NCBI GenBank assembly: GCA_003695565.1
Contig: RFIQ01000326.1
Span: 1 to 35,331 of the forward strand
Direction: 5' to 3'
Source of the DNA: Planctomycetota bacterium
GTDB taxonomy: Bacteria; Planctomycetota; Planctomycetia; Pirellulales; Pirellulaceae
DNA: 35,331 nt
Part shown: positions 7,866 through 15,332 of the stretch, in pieces
How the letters are laid out: the number at the start of each line of letters is the position of its first letter
Position numbering within the stretch: position 1 is the stretch's first letter
Position numbers and translations under genes: made by a program
The notes under the pieces: model-generated
Seen by the model: only the letters and a program-made list of their open reading frames with translations
What the model was told of the DNA's origin: nothing
The model's database searches: none

Positions 7866-10262
7866 ATGCGGGATTGGAGCAACCGGGGCGATCTGCCGGA
7901 CGAAGCTTGGGAAACTCTGCGTCGCCGTATGGTGGCCGAGCAAATCGAGGCGCGAGGGATTCGGGACCCCCGTTTGTTAGAGGCATTTCGCCGCGTGCCG
8001 CGAGAGATGTTTGTGCCGCCGGAATATCGGCACAGCGCATACGACGACCGGCCGCTGCCTATCGGACACGGGCAAACGATTTCCCAGCCGTTTACCGTGG
8101 CTTTCATGATCGATGCGGCCGGGTTGCAGGGAGACGAAAAAGTGCTCGAAGTAGGTACCGGTTGCGGGTATGCCGCAGCGGTGCTGGCGCAGATGTGCAA
8201 CCATGTGCATACGATCGAACGGATACCGGAATTGGCTGAGGAGGCGCAACGGCGACTGGCGGCGCTCGGTTTCGATAACGTGACCGTGCATGTGGGCGAT
8301 GGAAGTGAAGGAGTTCCCGATCAGGCCCCCTTTGATGCAATTCTGGTGCCGGCGGCGGCAGAGAGGTTGCCCGAACCGCTCCGCGAACAAGTGGCCGAGG
8401 GGGGACGCATCATTATTCCAATCGGTCCACCCCATGGAGTTCAGTCGATGAAGCGATTTGTTCGTGAGGGCGAGGCCTGGCGGGTCGAGGATCTGGGAAA
8501 GTTCGCGTTTGTGCCGTTGATCGGAGGAGCGGCTCGCAGGCGGGCATTCCTGTCCTCTGGCTTGGCTGCGCTGGCCGGCGGTATCGCCTGGTACCAGCGG
8601 GGAGAGGTGCGGGCCGCCACGCCCCACGACCCCGTGGGGGTGGTGGCTCGAGGAGCACGTGCGGCGGCAGCAACCGTCCACCCCTTGGCCACCGAGGCAG
8701 CATTGGAGGCGTTTCGACGCGGCGGCAACGCTATCGATGCCGCCGTAGCGGCCAGTTTGATGCTGTCGGTGGTCGACGGGTTCAATTCGGGGATCGGGGG
8801 CGGAGGGTTGGCCCTGGTTCGAAAGCAGGATGCTGTGTGGGCGATCGATGGCCGGGAGACGGCTCCTGCCGCGGCCCGTCCCGAACTGTATTATCGCAAT
8901 GGGAAACCCGATCCGCAGCTCAGCCAGAAGGGTCCACTGGCCGCTGGCGTCCCCGGATTGCTGGCCTTGCTCGATCGGTTGCGTACTCGCTTCGGCCGAT
9001 TGGATTGGAAGTGGGCCTTGGAACGCGCCGCAGCCGTGGCCGAAGAGGGGTTCGAGATCGACGCCAATTATGTGGCACGGTTGAATTCCGTAGCCGACGC
9101 GCTGCGGCAGTTTCCCGAATCGGCCCGCGTATTGCTGGACACCCAGGGGCACCCTCCGCAGGTTGGATATCGTCAGCGCCAACCCGACTTGGCGGCTACT
9201 CTGCGAGCCATCGCCGCGCACGGCATCGAATGGTTCTACCGGGGGCCTTTTGCTGAGCGCCTTGAGCAATGGATGCAGTCGGCCGGCGGAGTGATGACGG
9301 CCGCCGACCTGGCCAACTACCAGGCCCTGGACCGCCAGCCGATCGCCTGCGAATACAGGAACAACTCGGTGTTCGGGTTCCCGCCACCCAGCTCCGGCGG
9401 CATTCATGTCGCTCAAATGCTGGGCATGCTCGAGGCGTTCGATGTGGCCCAGGTGTACCGGCAATCGGAAGCCAGATGGCGGCACCTGTTGATCGAAGTC
9501 ATGAAACGGGCCATGGCCGACCGAGCCTACTGGTTGGGCGATGCCGATTTTGTTCGCGTCCCCCGCGGGCTGTTGGCGGCGGAATACCTCCGCCAGCGCG
9601 CGGCCACGATCCGCATGGACCGCGTCACCGAAGTCACGGGGCATGGGATGCCTCCCGCCGCCGACCTGGATTGGTTCGGTCGAGGCGCTCACACGACTCA
9701 TTTGACCACCGCGGATGCCGAGGGAAACGTGGTGGCCCTGACGCAGACCATCAACACCACGTTTGGTTCCAAGGTTATCGTACCCGGCACCGGGGTCGTA
9801 CTGAACAATGAAATGGACGATTTCAGTCTTGCTCCGGGAGTCCCCAACGCCTTCGGCTTATTGGGATCGGCAGCCAATGCTGTGGCCCCGGGCAAACGGC
9901 CATTGTCCAGCATGAGCCCGACGATTGTGGTCGGACGGGACGGAACACTTCGCGTGACATGCGGTGCGGCTGGCGGTCCCAAGATCATCACAACGGTGCT
10001 GCAGATTCTGGTTCGCGTTTTGGACCTGGGTCAGCGGTTGGAGGAAGCGGTGGCGGCGCCGCGGTCCCATCACCAATGGTCGCCCGATGAAGTGGTTTGC
10101 GAACGCGGTGTGGATCCAGCCGTGGTGGCCGAATTGGAACGGATGGGCCATCGAGTCCGCCTCATCGACAAGGCAGCGGTCGCGCAAGGAATTTCCCGGG
10201 ATGCAACCCAATTCCACGCCGCTTCCGATCCCCGAGTCCCCTCTGCGGCCGCGTGTCTATAG
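7866..10262 (+). CDS. Pcm-GGT fusion: L-isoaspartate O-methyltransferase + gamma-glutamyltransferase
   Basis: One uninterrupted frame of 798 residues joins two enzymes. Residues 1-221 are a complete protein-L-isoaspartate methyltransferase: RRMVAEQI, VPREMFVP, the SAM motif VLEVGTGCGYAAA at 93-105, and the terminal FVPLIGG. Residues about 257-798 are gamma-glutamyltransferase: GGNAIDAAVAASL, the IDGRETAP arginine motif, HTTHLTTAD with Thr610 as the predicted autocleavage nucleophile, NNEMDDFS, PLSSMSPTIV and GAAGGPKIITTVLQ. The joint (222-252) is ARRRAFLSSGLAALAGG followed by Ala-Ala, which looks like a Tat or signal-anchor segment. With Arg before the hydrophobic stretch, Pcm would be cytoplasmic and GGT periplasmic. 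Alternatively GGT is translated separately from the in-frame GTG 8511 or TTG 8517. ATG 7866 is preceded by GAGAGGA. I see no frameshift sign at the joint. Confidence 0.9.
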   Translation: MRDWSNRGDLPDEAWETLRRRMVAEQIEARGIRDPRLLEAFRRVPREMFVPPEYRHSAYDDRPLPIGHGQTISQPFTVAFMIDAAGLQGDEKVLEVGTGCGYAAAVLAQMCNHVHTIERIPELAEEAQRRLAALGFDNVTVHVGDGSEGVPDQAPFDAILVPAAAERLPEPLREQVAEGGRIIIPIGPPHGVQSMKRFVREGEAWRVEDLGKFAFVPLIGGAARRRAFLSSGLAALAGGIAWYQRGEVRAATPHDPVGVVARGARAAAATVHPLATEAALEAFRRGGNAIDAAVAASLMLSVVDGFNSGIGGGGLALVRKQDAVWAIDGRETAPAAARPELYYRNGKPDPQLSQKGPLAAGVPGLLALLDRLRTRFGRLDWKWALERAAAVAEEGFEIDANYVARLNSVADALRQFPESARVLLDTQGHPPQVGYRQRQPDLAATLRAIAAHGIEWFYRGPFAERLEQWMQSAGGVMTAADLANYQALDRQPIACEYRNNSVFGFPPPSSGGIHVAQMLGMLEAFDVAQVYRQSEARWRHLLIEVMKRAMADRAYWLGDADFVRVPRGLLAAEYLRQRAATIRMDRVTEVTGHGMPPAADLDWFGRGAHTTHLTTADAEGNVVALTQTINTTFGSKVIVPGTGVVLNNEMDDFSLAPGVPNAFGLLGSAANAVAPGKRPLSSMSPTIVVGRDGTLRVTCGAAGGPKIITTVLQILVRVLDLGQRLEEAVAAPRSHHQWSPDEVVCERGVDPAVVAELERMGHRVRLIDKAAVAQGISRDATQFHAASDPRVPSAAACL

Positions 10263-10344
10263 CCGGCCCGGCAGTTTGCTGCTGTTGCCGGTCCGTGGCG
10301 GCGAGGAGACCAGTTGCTTTGCGCGGCACTGCGCCAGTTGCTGG

Positions 10345-11088
10345 TCAGATGGCAAAGTCAAGTGGCAAGTCGCTAATATCGCGGAGACGATTGCCCTCGA
10401 TCATCGTTTCCAACATCTCAAGTTGATCTTCACCGCGTTTAATGCCTTTGCATGCGCTAACGAGCTCTGGCAGGGCAATGTGGTATACGCAATCGAGGTC
10501 GCCTGTGCCTAAAGCCAGCGAGGCGATGCGCATCGGAAGCGGTTCGGCCGTCACGGCGGCAATGTGCGGGGTCGGACCCTTGCGGTTGCGAATCAAGTTC
10601 AATGCTTCCGTGCGAGTATTCTGAGAGCGATCACTGCGGATTGTCCATTTGCAAGATACGCTCGCGTGCAGCAGTAGACGGTCGGATCCCAGATTGGCCA
10701 TTCGCAATGGACTGAGCCGTGCGACCGGCTGGTCGGCGGCTACAACGTCGGTGCAACGATTTATCTCTTCATCCGAGACAGGGTGCCTGGCGATGACGAT
10801 ATCGGGAGTGATGATATAACCGTGGCCGAATGTTGTGGCCAACCGTACATCCGACTCCAATGCCTCTGTCAGCTCCGCGAGATGGCAGTATTGTACAAAA
10901 CGGGAAATGCTAGTCTGTTCGGTCAAATAGGCCCATTTTCCGGGACGGATGTGATGCAATAATGCGAAAGCCTCTCTCAGGAACTCGCAAACGGCTTTCT
11001 CGAATCGCCTTCCTATCGTCTGGCCATCCAAACGCCCCTTGGTTCGTCGGCAGCCGATCAAATCTGCGATCCGGTTTGCAATTTCCAC
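10345..11088 (-). CDS. NgoMIV-like type II restriction endonuclease (5' truncated frame)
   Basis: The 247-residue frame from GTG 11088 closely resembles the NgoMIV family, which cuts GCCGGC. The family active-site pattern is visible: ITPDIVI supplies the metal-binding Asp, and HASVSCKWTIRSDRSQNTRTE gives the K-x13-E motif exactly. Family-wide blocks RNRKG, PHIAAVTAEP, SLALGTGDLDCVYH and the C-terminal DISDLPLDFAI are also present. NgoMIV has 286 residues, so about 40 N-terminal residues are missing. They are found immediately upstream in another reading frame (see 11089-11210), and joining the two gives 288 residues. The gene lies directly downstream of its probable methyltransferase. The truncated frame keeps the catalytic core, but loses conserved N-terminal structure and has no good ribosome site, so activity is doubtful. 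GCCGGC specificity is inferred from the family. Confidence 0.85.
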   Translation of the reverse strand: MEIANRIADLIGCRRTKGRLDGQTIGRRFEKAVCEFLREAFALLHHIRPGKWAYLTEQTSISRFVQYCHLAELTEALESDVRLATTFGHGYIITPDIVIARHPVSDEEINRCTDVVAADQPVARLSPLRMANLGSDRLLLHASVSCKWTIRSDRSQNTRTEALNLIRNRKGPTPHIAAVTAEPLPMRIASLALGTGDLDCVYHIALPELVSACKGIKRGEDQLEMLETMIEGNRLRDISDLPLDFAI

Positions 11089-11210
11089 GGACGTGCGGCT
11101 GCTGCGTCCGCATAGTTCGGGAATTCGCGCCCGTGCTTCGTGGCAAAACGAATGATTCTTGAAGCGATAGTCTCATGGAGCTGGACGCGCAGATTCGTCA
11201 ACGCTGCCAT
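11089..11210 (-). pseudogene. Displaced N-terminus of the NgoMIV-like endonuclease (frameshift)
   Basis: From ATG 11210 the minus strand reads MAALTNLRVQLHETIASRII and on to HGREFPNYAD in one frame. After that the homologous sequence RSSRTSVEIANRIADL continues in the next frame. The two halves fit my recollection of the NgoMIV N-terminus (an FH-rich helix, then SNADGSNTRSFNIAKGIADLL) without a gap if one base, most simply a C, is restored beside 11106. The original start is well supported: TAGGAG, combining the methyltransferase stop with a Shine-Dalgarno site, precedes ATG 11210 by six bases. The unshifted frame ends at a TGA near 11058 after 50 residues. This is either a true inactivating deletion or a sequencing error. 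Confidence 0.75.
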
Positions 11211-11219
11211 CGAATGCTC

Positions 11220-12053
11220 CTACGACCAGAGTGCCGCTTGGATGCCTTTTTCCAGACGTGCTTTCGACTGATCGGCGTACTCCTGGTTCAATTCGATCAA
11301 TACTGCTTTTCGCCGCATCTCAGCGGCAGCCAGTGCCGTAGTACCCGAGCCGGAAAACGGGTCCAAGACGACGTCGCCCTCACGACTGCCAAGCAATATG
11401 CATCGCCGCGCAAGTTCCTTCGGAAAAACGGCAGGGTGATCCGATTTTTGAGAATCCGGGCCAAGAATCCAATAGTTACGCAAATTGGCGCCGCTGGATT
11501 CTCGAATCGCCTGATTGTCGTAGTAGTACTTATCGGATTTGGCAAATAGGAAAACCGATTCGGTGGCATTGGAGGGGCGGTTTCGAACGCTCTCAGGCAT
11601 GGGAGCTTTCTTGATCCAGGTAATGTGGGACCGAAGAATCCAACCATCCTCTTGCAAAGCGAATGCAACCCGCCAGGGCAGTCCGAGCAAGTCCCGGTCC
11701 TTCAGCCCCCAGCAATCCGGTACTCGGCAGTTCCGCTTTTGAATCAATTTCTTCGTATTGCCCACTTTTGCATTGGGGCCACAGGATCCCGTGCCACCGT
11801 TCCTGGCGTAGCCGTCACCAATATTGAGCCACAGTGTGCCATCGTCGCGCAGCACGCGCCTGACCTCGCGAAATACGTGCGTCAAATTCTCGACGTATCC
11901 GGTGGGCACAGGCTCGGCCCCGATTTGCTCCGGATGCGCGTAATCGCGCAGACCCCAGTACGGCGGCGACGTCACACAACATTGAATCGATTGCGCGTCG
12001 ATGGTAGGTAGAATTTCGCGGCAGTCGCCGACGAGGATGTCGATGTCGTTCAC
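11220..12053 (-). CDS. Type II DNA methyltransferase, SPPY (probably N4-cytosine) class
   Basis: A 277-residue SAM-dependent DNA methyltransferase of the beta order: the catalytic motif IV comes first (TSPPYWG at 28-34) and the SAM-binding motif I near the end (DPFSGSGTTA at 231-240). Motif SPPY usually marks N4-cytosine enzymes, although N6-adenine members exist. Between them lies the variable target-recognition region, with a Cys/Asn-rich part near 90-125. It starts with GTG at 12053 and ends nine bases before the original start of the NgoMIV-like endonuclease gene, so it should be the protecting partner of that enzyme. The predicted shared target, GCCGGC, is inferred only from the neighbour. 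This gene itself is intact. Confidence 0.88.
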   Translation of the reverse strand: MNDIDILVGDCREILPTIDAQSIQCCVTSPPYWGLRDYAHPEQIGAEPVPTGYVENLTHVFREVRRVLRDDGTLWLNIGDGYARNGGTGSCGPNAKVGNTKKLIQKRNCRVPDCWGLKDRDLLGLPWRVAFALQEDGWILRSHITWIKKAPMPESVRNRPSNATESVFLFAKSDKYYYDNQAIRESSGANLRNYWILGPDSQKSDHPAVFPKELARRCILLGSREGDVVLDPFSGSGTTALAAAEMRRKAVLIELNQEYADQSKARLEKGIQAALWS

Positions 12054-12342
12054 GATGTGGTAACGTAACTTCGAGTCACAGAATATGTGGATGCGACGAA
12101 GCGACCAGATCCCGATGCGACCGCCTCCCGCAAGGGACAGTGCACCGGTGTGTCTTGCTTCATCGAGCGATTTAGCGAATCGTCGCTGTCGGGCGTTTTA
12201 ATCGCCAGTCTTGCCGTCGACTTATGCGAAGTTATTGTATACGTTCGTAACCCATCGGCAACCATTTCGCGCCGCGGAGGATACACCCATCACGTGTGTC
12301 CCGGCGCAGCACGGAGAGTTCAATCCGGCGATCGGGCTGAAT
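12054..12342. other. Gap between the R-M unit and uppP, with a weak minus-strand promoter candidate
   Basis: No gene is supported in these 289 bases. On the minus strand TTGCCG (12256-12261) and TACAAT (12234-12239) are 16 bases apart and could drive the methyltransferase gene, leaving a leader of about 175 bases. An open frame at 12050-12286 (78 codons, minus) shows no helix-turn-helix and no family features, so I do not call it a controller protein. The G+C content appears lower here than in the flanking genes, as is common for restriction-modification insertions. Confidence 0.25.
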
Positions 12343-13173
12343 TCAGCTTTGGCGGAAGAGCCAATACAGCAGCGCGGCGCCGACGAGGATGCGGTAGATG
12401 GCGAAGGGAGCGAAACCATGGCGACGCACCCAGTGCATGAACCAGGCGATGACGGCCCATGCGACCACGAAGCTCACGGCGAATCCGACGCCCAGTACTG
12501 CCATATCGTGCGGCGTCACGGCGGTCGGGTTTTTCACCAGGTATTGCAATAATTTGTAAACCGTCGCAGCCACCATGACCGGGATGGATAGAAAGAAGCT
12601 GAACTCCAGGGCCGCGGGACGACTCAAACCGGCAATCTGACCGCCGGCGATGGTCGCCATCGAACGACTGACTCCCGGAAAAGCGGCCGCCAGGATCTGG
12701 AATAGACCGATGGCGATCGCTTGTCGGAGGCTCATCTCCTCGATTCGGTCCGTGCTGGGGTGCCGGAAGGTACGGTCTACGACCCACATCGCGATGCCGC
12801 CGACGATCAATGCGATGCCCATGGCCATCAGGTTTTCGAGATTCTCGCCGATCAACTCGTCCATCAGTAAGCAGGGGACGGCTGTCACGACAAAGCTGAG
12901 CATGACGAGCGTTACAGGATGTCGCCATCGATCGCCGGCGGCGGGCTTGATAAACGTGCGACAGAATTCCGACAGGCGGCGACGAAAATAGACGACGACT
13001 GCCAAGATGGCGCCCAATTGAATGACGATGGCGAACATCTTCCAATAGGCGTCGTCCAGCGGCAGGTTCAGGATCTGCTGGGACAGACGCAGGTGAGCGG
13101 TCGAGCTGACGGGCAGAAACTCCGTCAAACCTTCGACGATTCCCAGCAAAATGGCCGACACGTAGTCGTTCAC
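12343..13173 (-). CDS. uppP: Undecaprenyl-diphosphatase (UppP/BacA)
   Basis: This integral membrane enzyme removes a phosphate from undecaprenyl diphosphate on the periplasmic side, renewing the lipid carrier for peptidoglycan and other envelope polymers, and gives bacitracin tolerance. The 276-residue protein has both BacA signatures: GIVEGLTEFLPVSSTAHL at 11-28, with the catalytic glutamates and the SSTAH segment, and FPGVSRSMATIAGG in the second half. About eight hydrophobic segments are seen. The start is a GTG at 13173. It is divergently transcribed from the DUF368 transporter gene with 53 bases between them, which suggests shared control of carrier recycling. Confidence 0.95.
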   Translation of the reverse strand: MNDYVSAILLGIVEGLTEFLPVSSTAHLRLSQQILNLPLDDAYWKMFAIVIQLGAILAVVVYFRRRLSEFCRTFIKPAAGDRWRHPVTLVMLSFVVTAVPCLLMDELIGENLENLMAMGIALIVGGIAMWVVDRTFRHPSTDRIEEMSLRQAIAIGLFQILAAAFPGVSRSMATIAGGQIAGLSRPAALEFSFFLSIPVMVAATVYKLLQYLVKNPTAVTPHDMAVLGVGFAVSFVVAWAVIAWFMHWVRRHGFAPFAIYRILVGAALLYWLFRQS

Positions 13174-13226
13174 GGTGTAATCTTTCTCAAACGCGTCGAA
13201 GAAGCTCTAGCGTGAAAGTTGGCAAC

Positions 13227-14186
13227 ATGAATGATCGACAATCGCCGAAGTATCGCTACGACCTGCTCAACTGGTTTCGCGGTCTGTGCATGGGGGCTGC
13301 CGATATCGTTCCCGGAGTCTCTGGAGGAACCATAGCACTTCTTTTAGGGCACTACGAGCGGTTGGTAACGGCGATCAGCCATGTCGACTTGCGCCTGTTC
13401 AGGTTATTGCGCACGCGGCGATGGCGGGAGGCGGCAGAGCACATGGACCTGCGGTTCTTGATCGCGCTAGCCGTTGGCATCGCTACTGGGATTGTGGCGC
13501 TGGCCTCCTTGATGCACCATCTGCTGGAGCACCATTTATCGGGCACCTATGCTGTCTTCAACGGGCTGGTCTTGGCATCCGTATTCCTGGTCGTGCGACG
13601 TATCGGCCGATGGACGGCCCCCCGCTGGGTGCTGTTCGCCCTGGGCGCGTTGGTGGCGTTCCAATTGTGCCGGTTGACGCCCATGCACACACCACTGACT
13701 CCCGTCACCGCATTCCTGTCCGCCACATTGGCGATCTGCGCCATGATTCTCCCAGGAATCAGCGGCGCTTTCGTGTTGCTCCTGCTGGGCGTCTACCACC
13801 CGGTCACCGAGTTGATCAAGGGGTTGCCGCGGGGCCAGATAACCGTCGAGGGGTTGCTGTTGGTGGGCCTGTTCCTCGCCGGATGTGCAACCGGATTGCT
13901 GCTGTTCAGCCGCCTGTTGCGGTGGTTGCTGGAACATCGGCATGACGCCACGCTGTGCGCATTGGTTGGGTTGATGCTCGGCTCGCTATATCGTATCTGG
14001 CCATTTCAAGCCCCGACGCCGTCCACGGCCGAGCTGGAGTTCAAGTTGCGGCATTTCGAACATCATATGCCCGGCAGCGCTGGCGAAGCGCTCGTCGCCG
14101 TCGGCCTGGCCACGATCGCCGGTGCAGCGACCTATGCCCTCGAGAAGCTTGCCGAACGCCTGGCACCGGAGCTGCCCTCGTCCTAG
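13227..14186 (+). CDS. DUF368 membrane protein, PopT-like polyprenyl-phosphate transporter
   Basis: A 319-residue membrane protein with about eight to ten hydrophobic segments. It shows the DUF368 hallmark near the start: NWFRGLCMGAADIVPGVSGG then TIALLLGHYERLV. A related second motif, ILPGISGAFVLLLLGVYHPV, lies in the middle and suggests an internal duplication. DUF368 proteins (PopT) were recently shown to return undecaprenyl phosphate from the periplasmic to the cytoplasmic leaflet. The divergent neighbour UppP makes exactly that substrate, which supports the call. I chose ATG 13227 (GAAAG eight to nine bases upstream); a GTG at 13212 is in frame and would add five residues. The specific lipid carried is inferred. 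Confidence 0.85.
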   Translation: MNDRQSPKYRYDLLNWFRGLCMGAADIVPGVSGGTIALLLGHYERLVTAISHVDLRLFRLLRTRRWREAAEHMDLRFLIALAVGIATGIVALASLMHHLLEHHLSGTYAVFNGLVLASVFLVVRRIGRWTAPRWVLFALGALVAFQLCRLTPMHTPLTPVTAFLSATLAICAMILPGISGAFVLLLLGVYHPVTELIKGLPRGQITVEGLLLVGLFLAGCATGLLLFSRLLRWLLEHRHDATLCALVGLMLGSLYRIWPFQAPTPSTAELEFKLRHFEHHMPGSAGEALVAVGLATIAGAATYALEKLAERLAPELPSS

Positions 14187-14350
14187 TGCTCTGTCAATCG
14201 TTTTGTTTCTGAATAGCTGCGTGTCGTGGCGTAAGCATTCAGCTTGCGATAGAGGGATGGTGGCCCGTGGCAAGCAGAGTGTTTAGGCCGCTTTCTAAAC
14301 TAGATAGAGTCCTAGCAGATTCTTGCGCGGGACCGCGTCGGCCGCGGAGG

Positions 14351-14397
14351 CGCAAAGAAAAAGCGGGCGTGGATCACAAGGTAAAATCCACGCCCGC
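14351..14397 (-). terminator. Intrinsic terminator of the orphan RNA
   Basis: A perfect 12-base-pair stem (14386-14397 with 14363-14374, GC-rich) encloses an 11-base loop. On the minus strand it is followed at once by UUUUU, then C and UUU (14362-14354). The plus-strand side has no T-run, so the terminator acts on minus-strand transcripts. It lies about 160 bases downstream of the tail of the DUF368 gene, which is convergent, so it must end the structured transcript. Confidence 0.85.
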
Positions 14398-14471
14398 CGT
14401 TAATCGTCTCGTGTGATGCATGAAGGTGATCAACACGAGGGGGTGACTGCCATCGGCAGCCCGCCGGCCGC

Positions 14472-14513
14472 CTAGGGGGAATCACCCCGATGGCTGGTAC
14501 AGCAATATTCCAC
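14472..14513 (-). CDS. Possible 13-residue peptide in the structured RNA
   Basis: GTG at 14513-14511 lies seven bases after the GGAGG of the extreme ribosome site and opens a frame of 13 codons ending in TAG at 14472. The peptide would be VEYCCTSHRGDSP, rich in Cys and polar residues and without a membrane segment. The start codon is beside the stem that hides the ribosome site, and the last codons lie in the alternative pairs 14482-14488 and 14487-14494, so translation could alter the RNA fold. It may be a real micropeptide, a regulatory reading frame, or chance. Confidence 0.35.
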   Translation of the reverse strand: MEYCCTSHRGDSP

Positions 14514-14745
14514 TTGATCACCTCCTTTCCAATGAGTGTCCGCCCGGTACGAAACCGCCAGGTCAGCCGAGAGGGTTTCGCCACCGAGACTGAATCGTCC
14601 GATCGCGATGCGTTCTCGCGATCCCGGGAAAGTCATGGTTACCAGCGGCCAGGCCGCGTAACCACATCCAGTCTGCATTATTCCAGACACAAAATCAAGA
14701 TCGAAAGTTCACTGAATTTCCATAGTTTTTCCATAGGAGAATGCA

Positions 14746-15153
14746 TCATTTTTGGGCCCAATAATCGATGACCAGCACGCCTTCGTCGGCCAGGTGAGGG
14801 CGCAGGATCTGGCCGAACGCCCGATGGTCGGGGTGGGGCAGATAGGCGGCCCGGTCCTCTTCGCTGCGGAATGTCAACAAAAAGCAATGCGTGAAGCCGC
14901 GATCGAGGCCTTCGGGGCTGTTGTTCGTCCCGTATTCGAAGTCGGCGATCTGCGGGATCTTGGCCGGCAGAGCGCGAAAGGCATCGACCACGCGTTGGAT
15001 GTCCTCGGCCGAGGACGTTTCTTTGAACTTGAACAACACCACGTGCCGGAGCACTTTTTCTTGTTTCTCTGCGGCCTGCGGTTGCATGACACCTCCCCAT
15101 ATCAGGCTTGCCAGGACTACACTACCAGCGATTCCCATTCCCAGTCGGCTCAT
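14746..15153 (-). CDS. Secreted Dabb (stress-responsive alpha/beta barrel) domain protein
   Basis: The 135-residue protein begins with a signal peptide (MSRLGMGIAGSVVLASLIWG, cleavage near QAA-E31). A Dabb fold follows: VLRHVVLFKFKETSSAEDIQ, then FEYGTNNSPEGLDRGFTHCF and a final HPDHRAFGQILRPHL and VIDYW. Dabb proteins form small ferredoxin-like dimers; plant members are stress-induced, and the bacterial function is mostly unknown. ATG 15153 has GGGAG ten bases upstream. The frame extends to 15333, but the added residues are Arg- and Pro-rich. It lies downstream of the PlsC-ACP-ligase gene on the same strand, 179 bases apart. The exported form is typical of planctomycetes. Confidence 0.83.
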   Translation of the reverse strand: MSRLGMGIAGSVVLASLIWGGVMQPQAAEKQEKVLRHVVLFKFKETSSAEDIQRVVDAFRALPAKIPQIADFEYGTNNSPEGLDRGFTHCFLLTFRSEEDRAAYLPHPDHRAFGQILRPHLADEGVLVIDYWAQK

Positions 15154-15192
15154 TGTTTTCTCCCTTTTTGCGATCGAGGTTTGCATGATGCG

Positions 15193-15237
15193 GGCAGGTG
15201 CCTGCCGCGCCACGAGTCCCCGCGGCACCGCCGCGGG
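15193..15237 (-). other. Two tandem hairpins between the ligase and Dabb genes
   Basis: Two short perfect stems occur here: GGCAGG (15193-15198) with CCTGCC (15201-15206), and CCCGCGG (15219-15225) with CCGCGGG (15231-15237) around a five-base loop. Neither is followed by a U-run on the minus strand, so a simple intrinsic terminator is unlikely. They may protect mRNA ends or reduce read-through from the upstream gene. Confidence 0.35.
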
Positions 15238-15332
15238 TTGGCGTGTTCGGATTGTAGCATCGTTCCAAGGAAACGGGGCGGTGGGCCAGGGGGTTGCGGC
15301 GATTCGCGCCGGTTCTCCCAGGTGGTTGCGCA

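Larger units (their letters stand above)
14351..14665 (-). ncRNA. Candidate structured RNA with an extreme Shine-Dalgarno element
   Basis: This stretch between two convergent genes holds no ordinary gene but many perfect inverted repeats (plus-strand positions): 14637-14642/14658-14663 with inner 14645-14649/14653-14657, 14601-14608/14616-14623, 14550-14556/14574-14580, 14449-14456/14487-14494, 14440-14446/14482-14488, 14424-14433/14514-14523, 14408-14414/14433-14439, and a terminator stem. Read on the minus strand, 14529-14516 is GAAAGGAGGTGATC, complementary over 14 bases to the usual 16S rRNA 3' end. Part of this site pairs with 14433-14424, and several stems exclude each other, so a switch between open and closed forms is plausible. 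A U-tract terminator ends the element. The 5' end and promoter are unclear. I recognise no named RNA family; tmRNA, RNase P, SRP and 6S signatures are absent. Confidence 0.6.

Noticed and set aside
12050-12286. A 78-codon minus-strand frame upstream of the methyltransferase, considered as a controller (C) protein.
   Set aside because: No helix-turn-helix pattern is visible, and it overlaps the methyltransferase start and the promoter candidate.
14511-14530. Plus-strand TTGATCACCTCCTTTCC resembles the 3' end of 16S rRNA.
   Set aside because: The upstream bases do not match any 16S 3' domain, and the next bases are not an rRNA spacer. The minus-strand reading as an extended Shine-Dalgarno site in a structured transcript explains it better.
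14472-14690. A 72-codon minus-strand frame that includes the 13-codon peptide.
   Set aside because: Its upstream part crosses several perfect hairpins and lacks a ribosome site; the strong site at 14516-14529 points to the short frame only.
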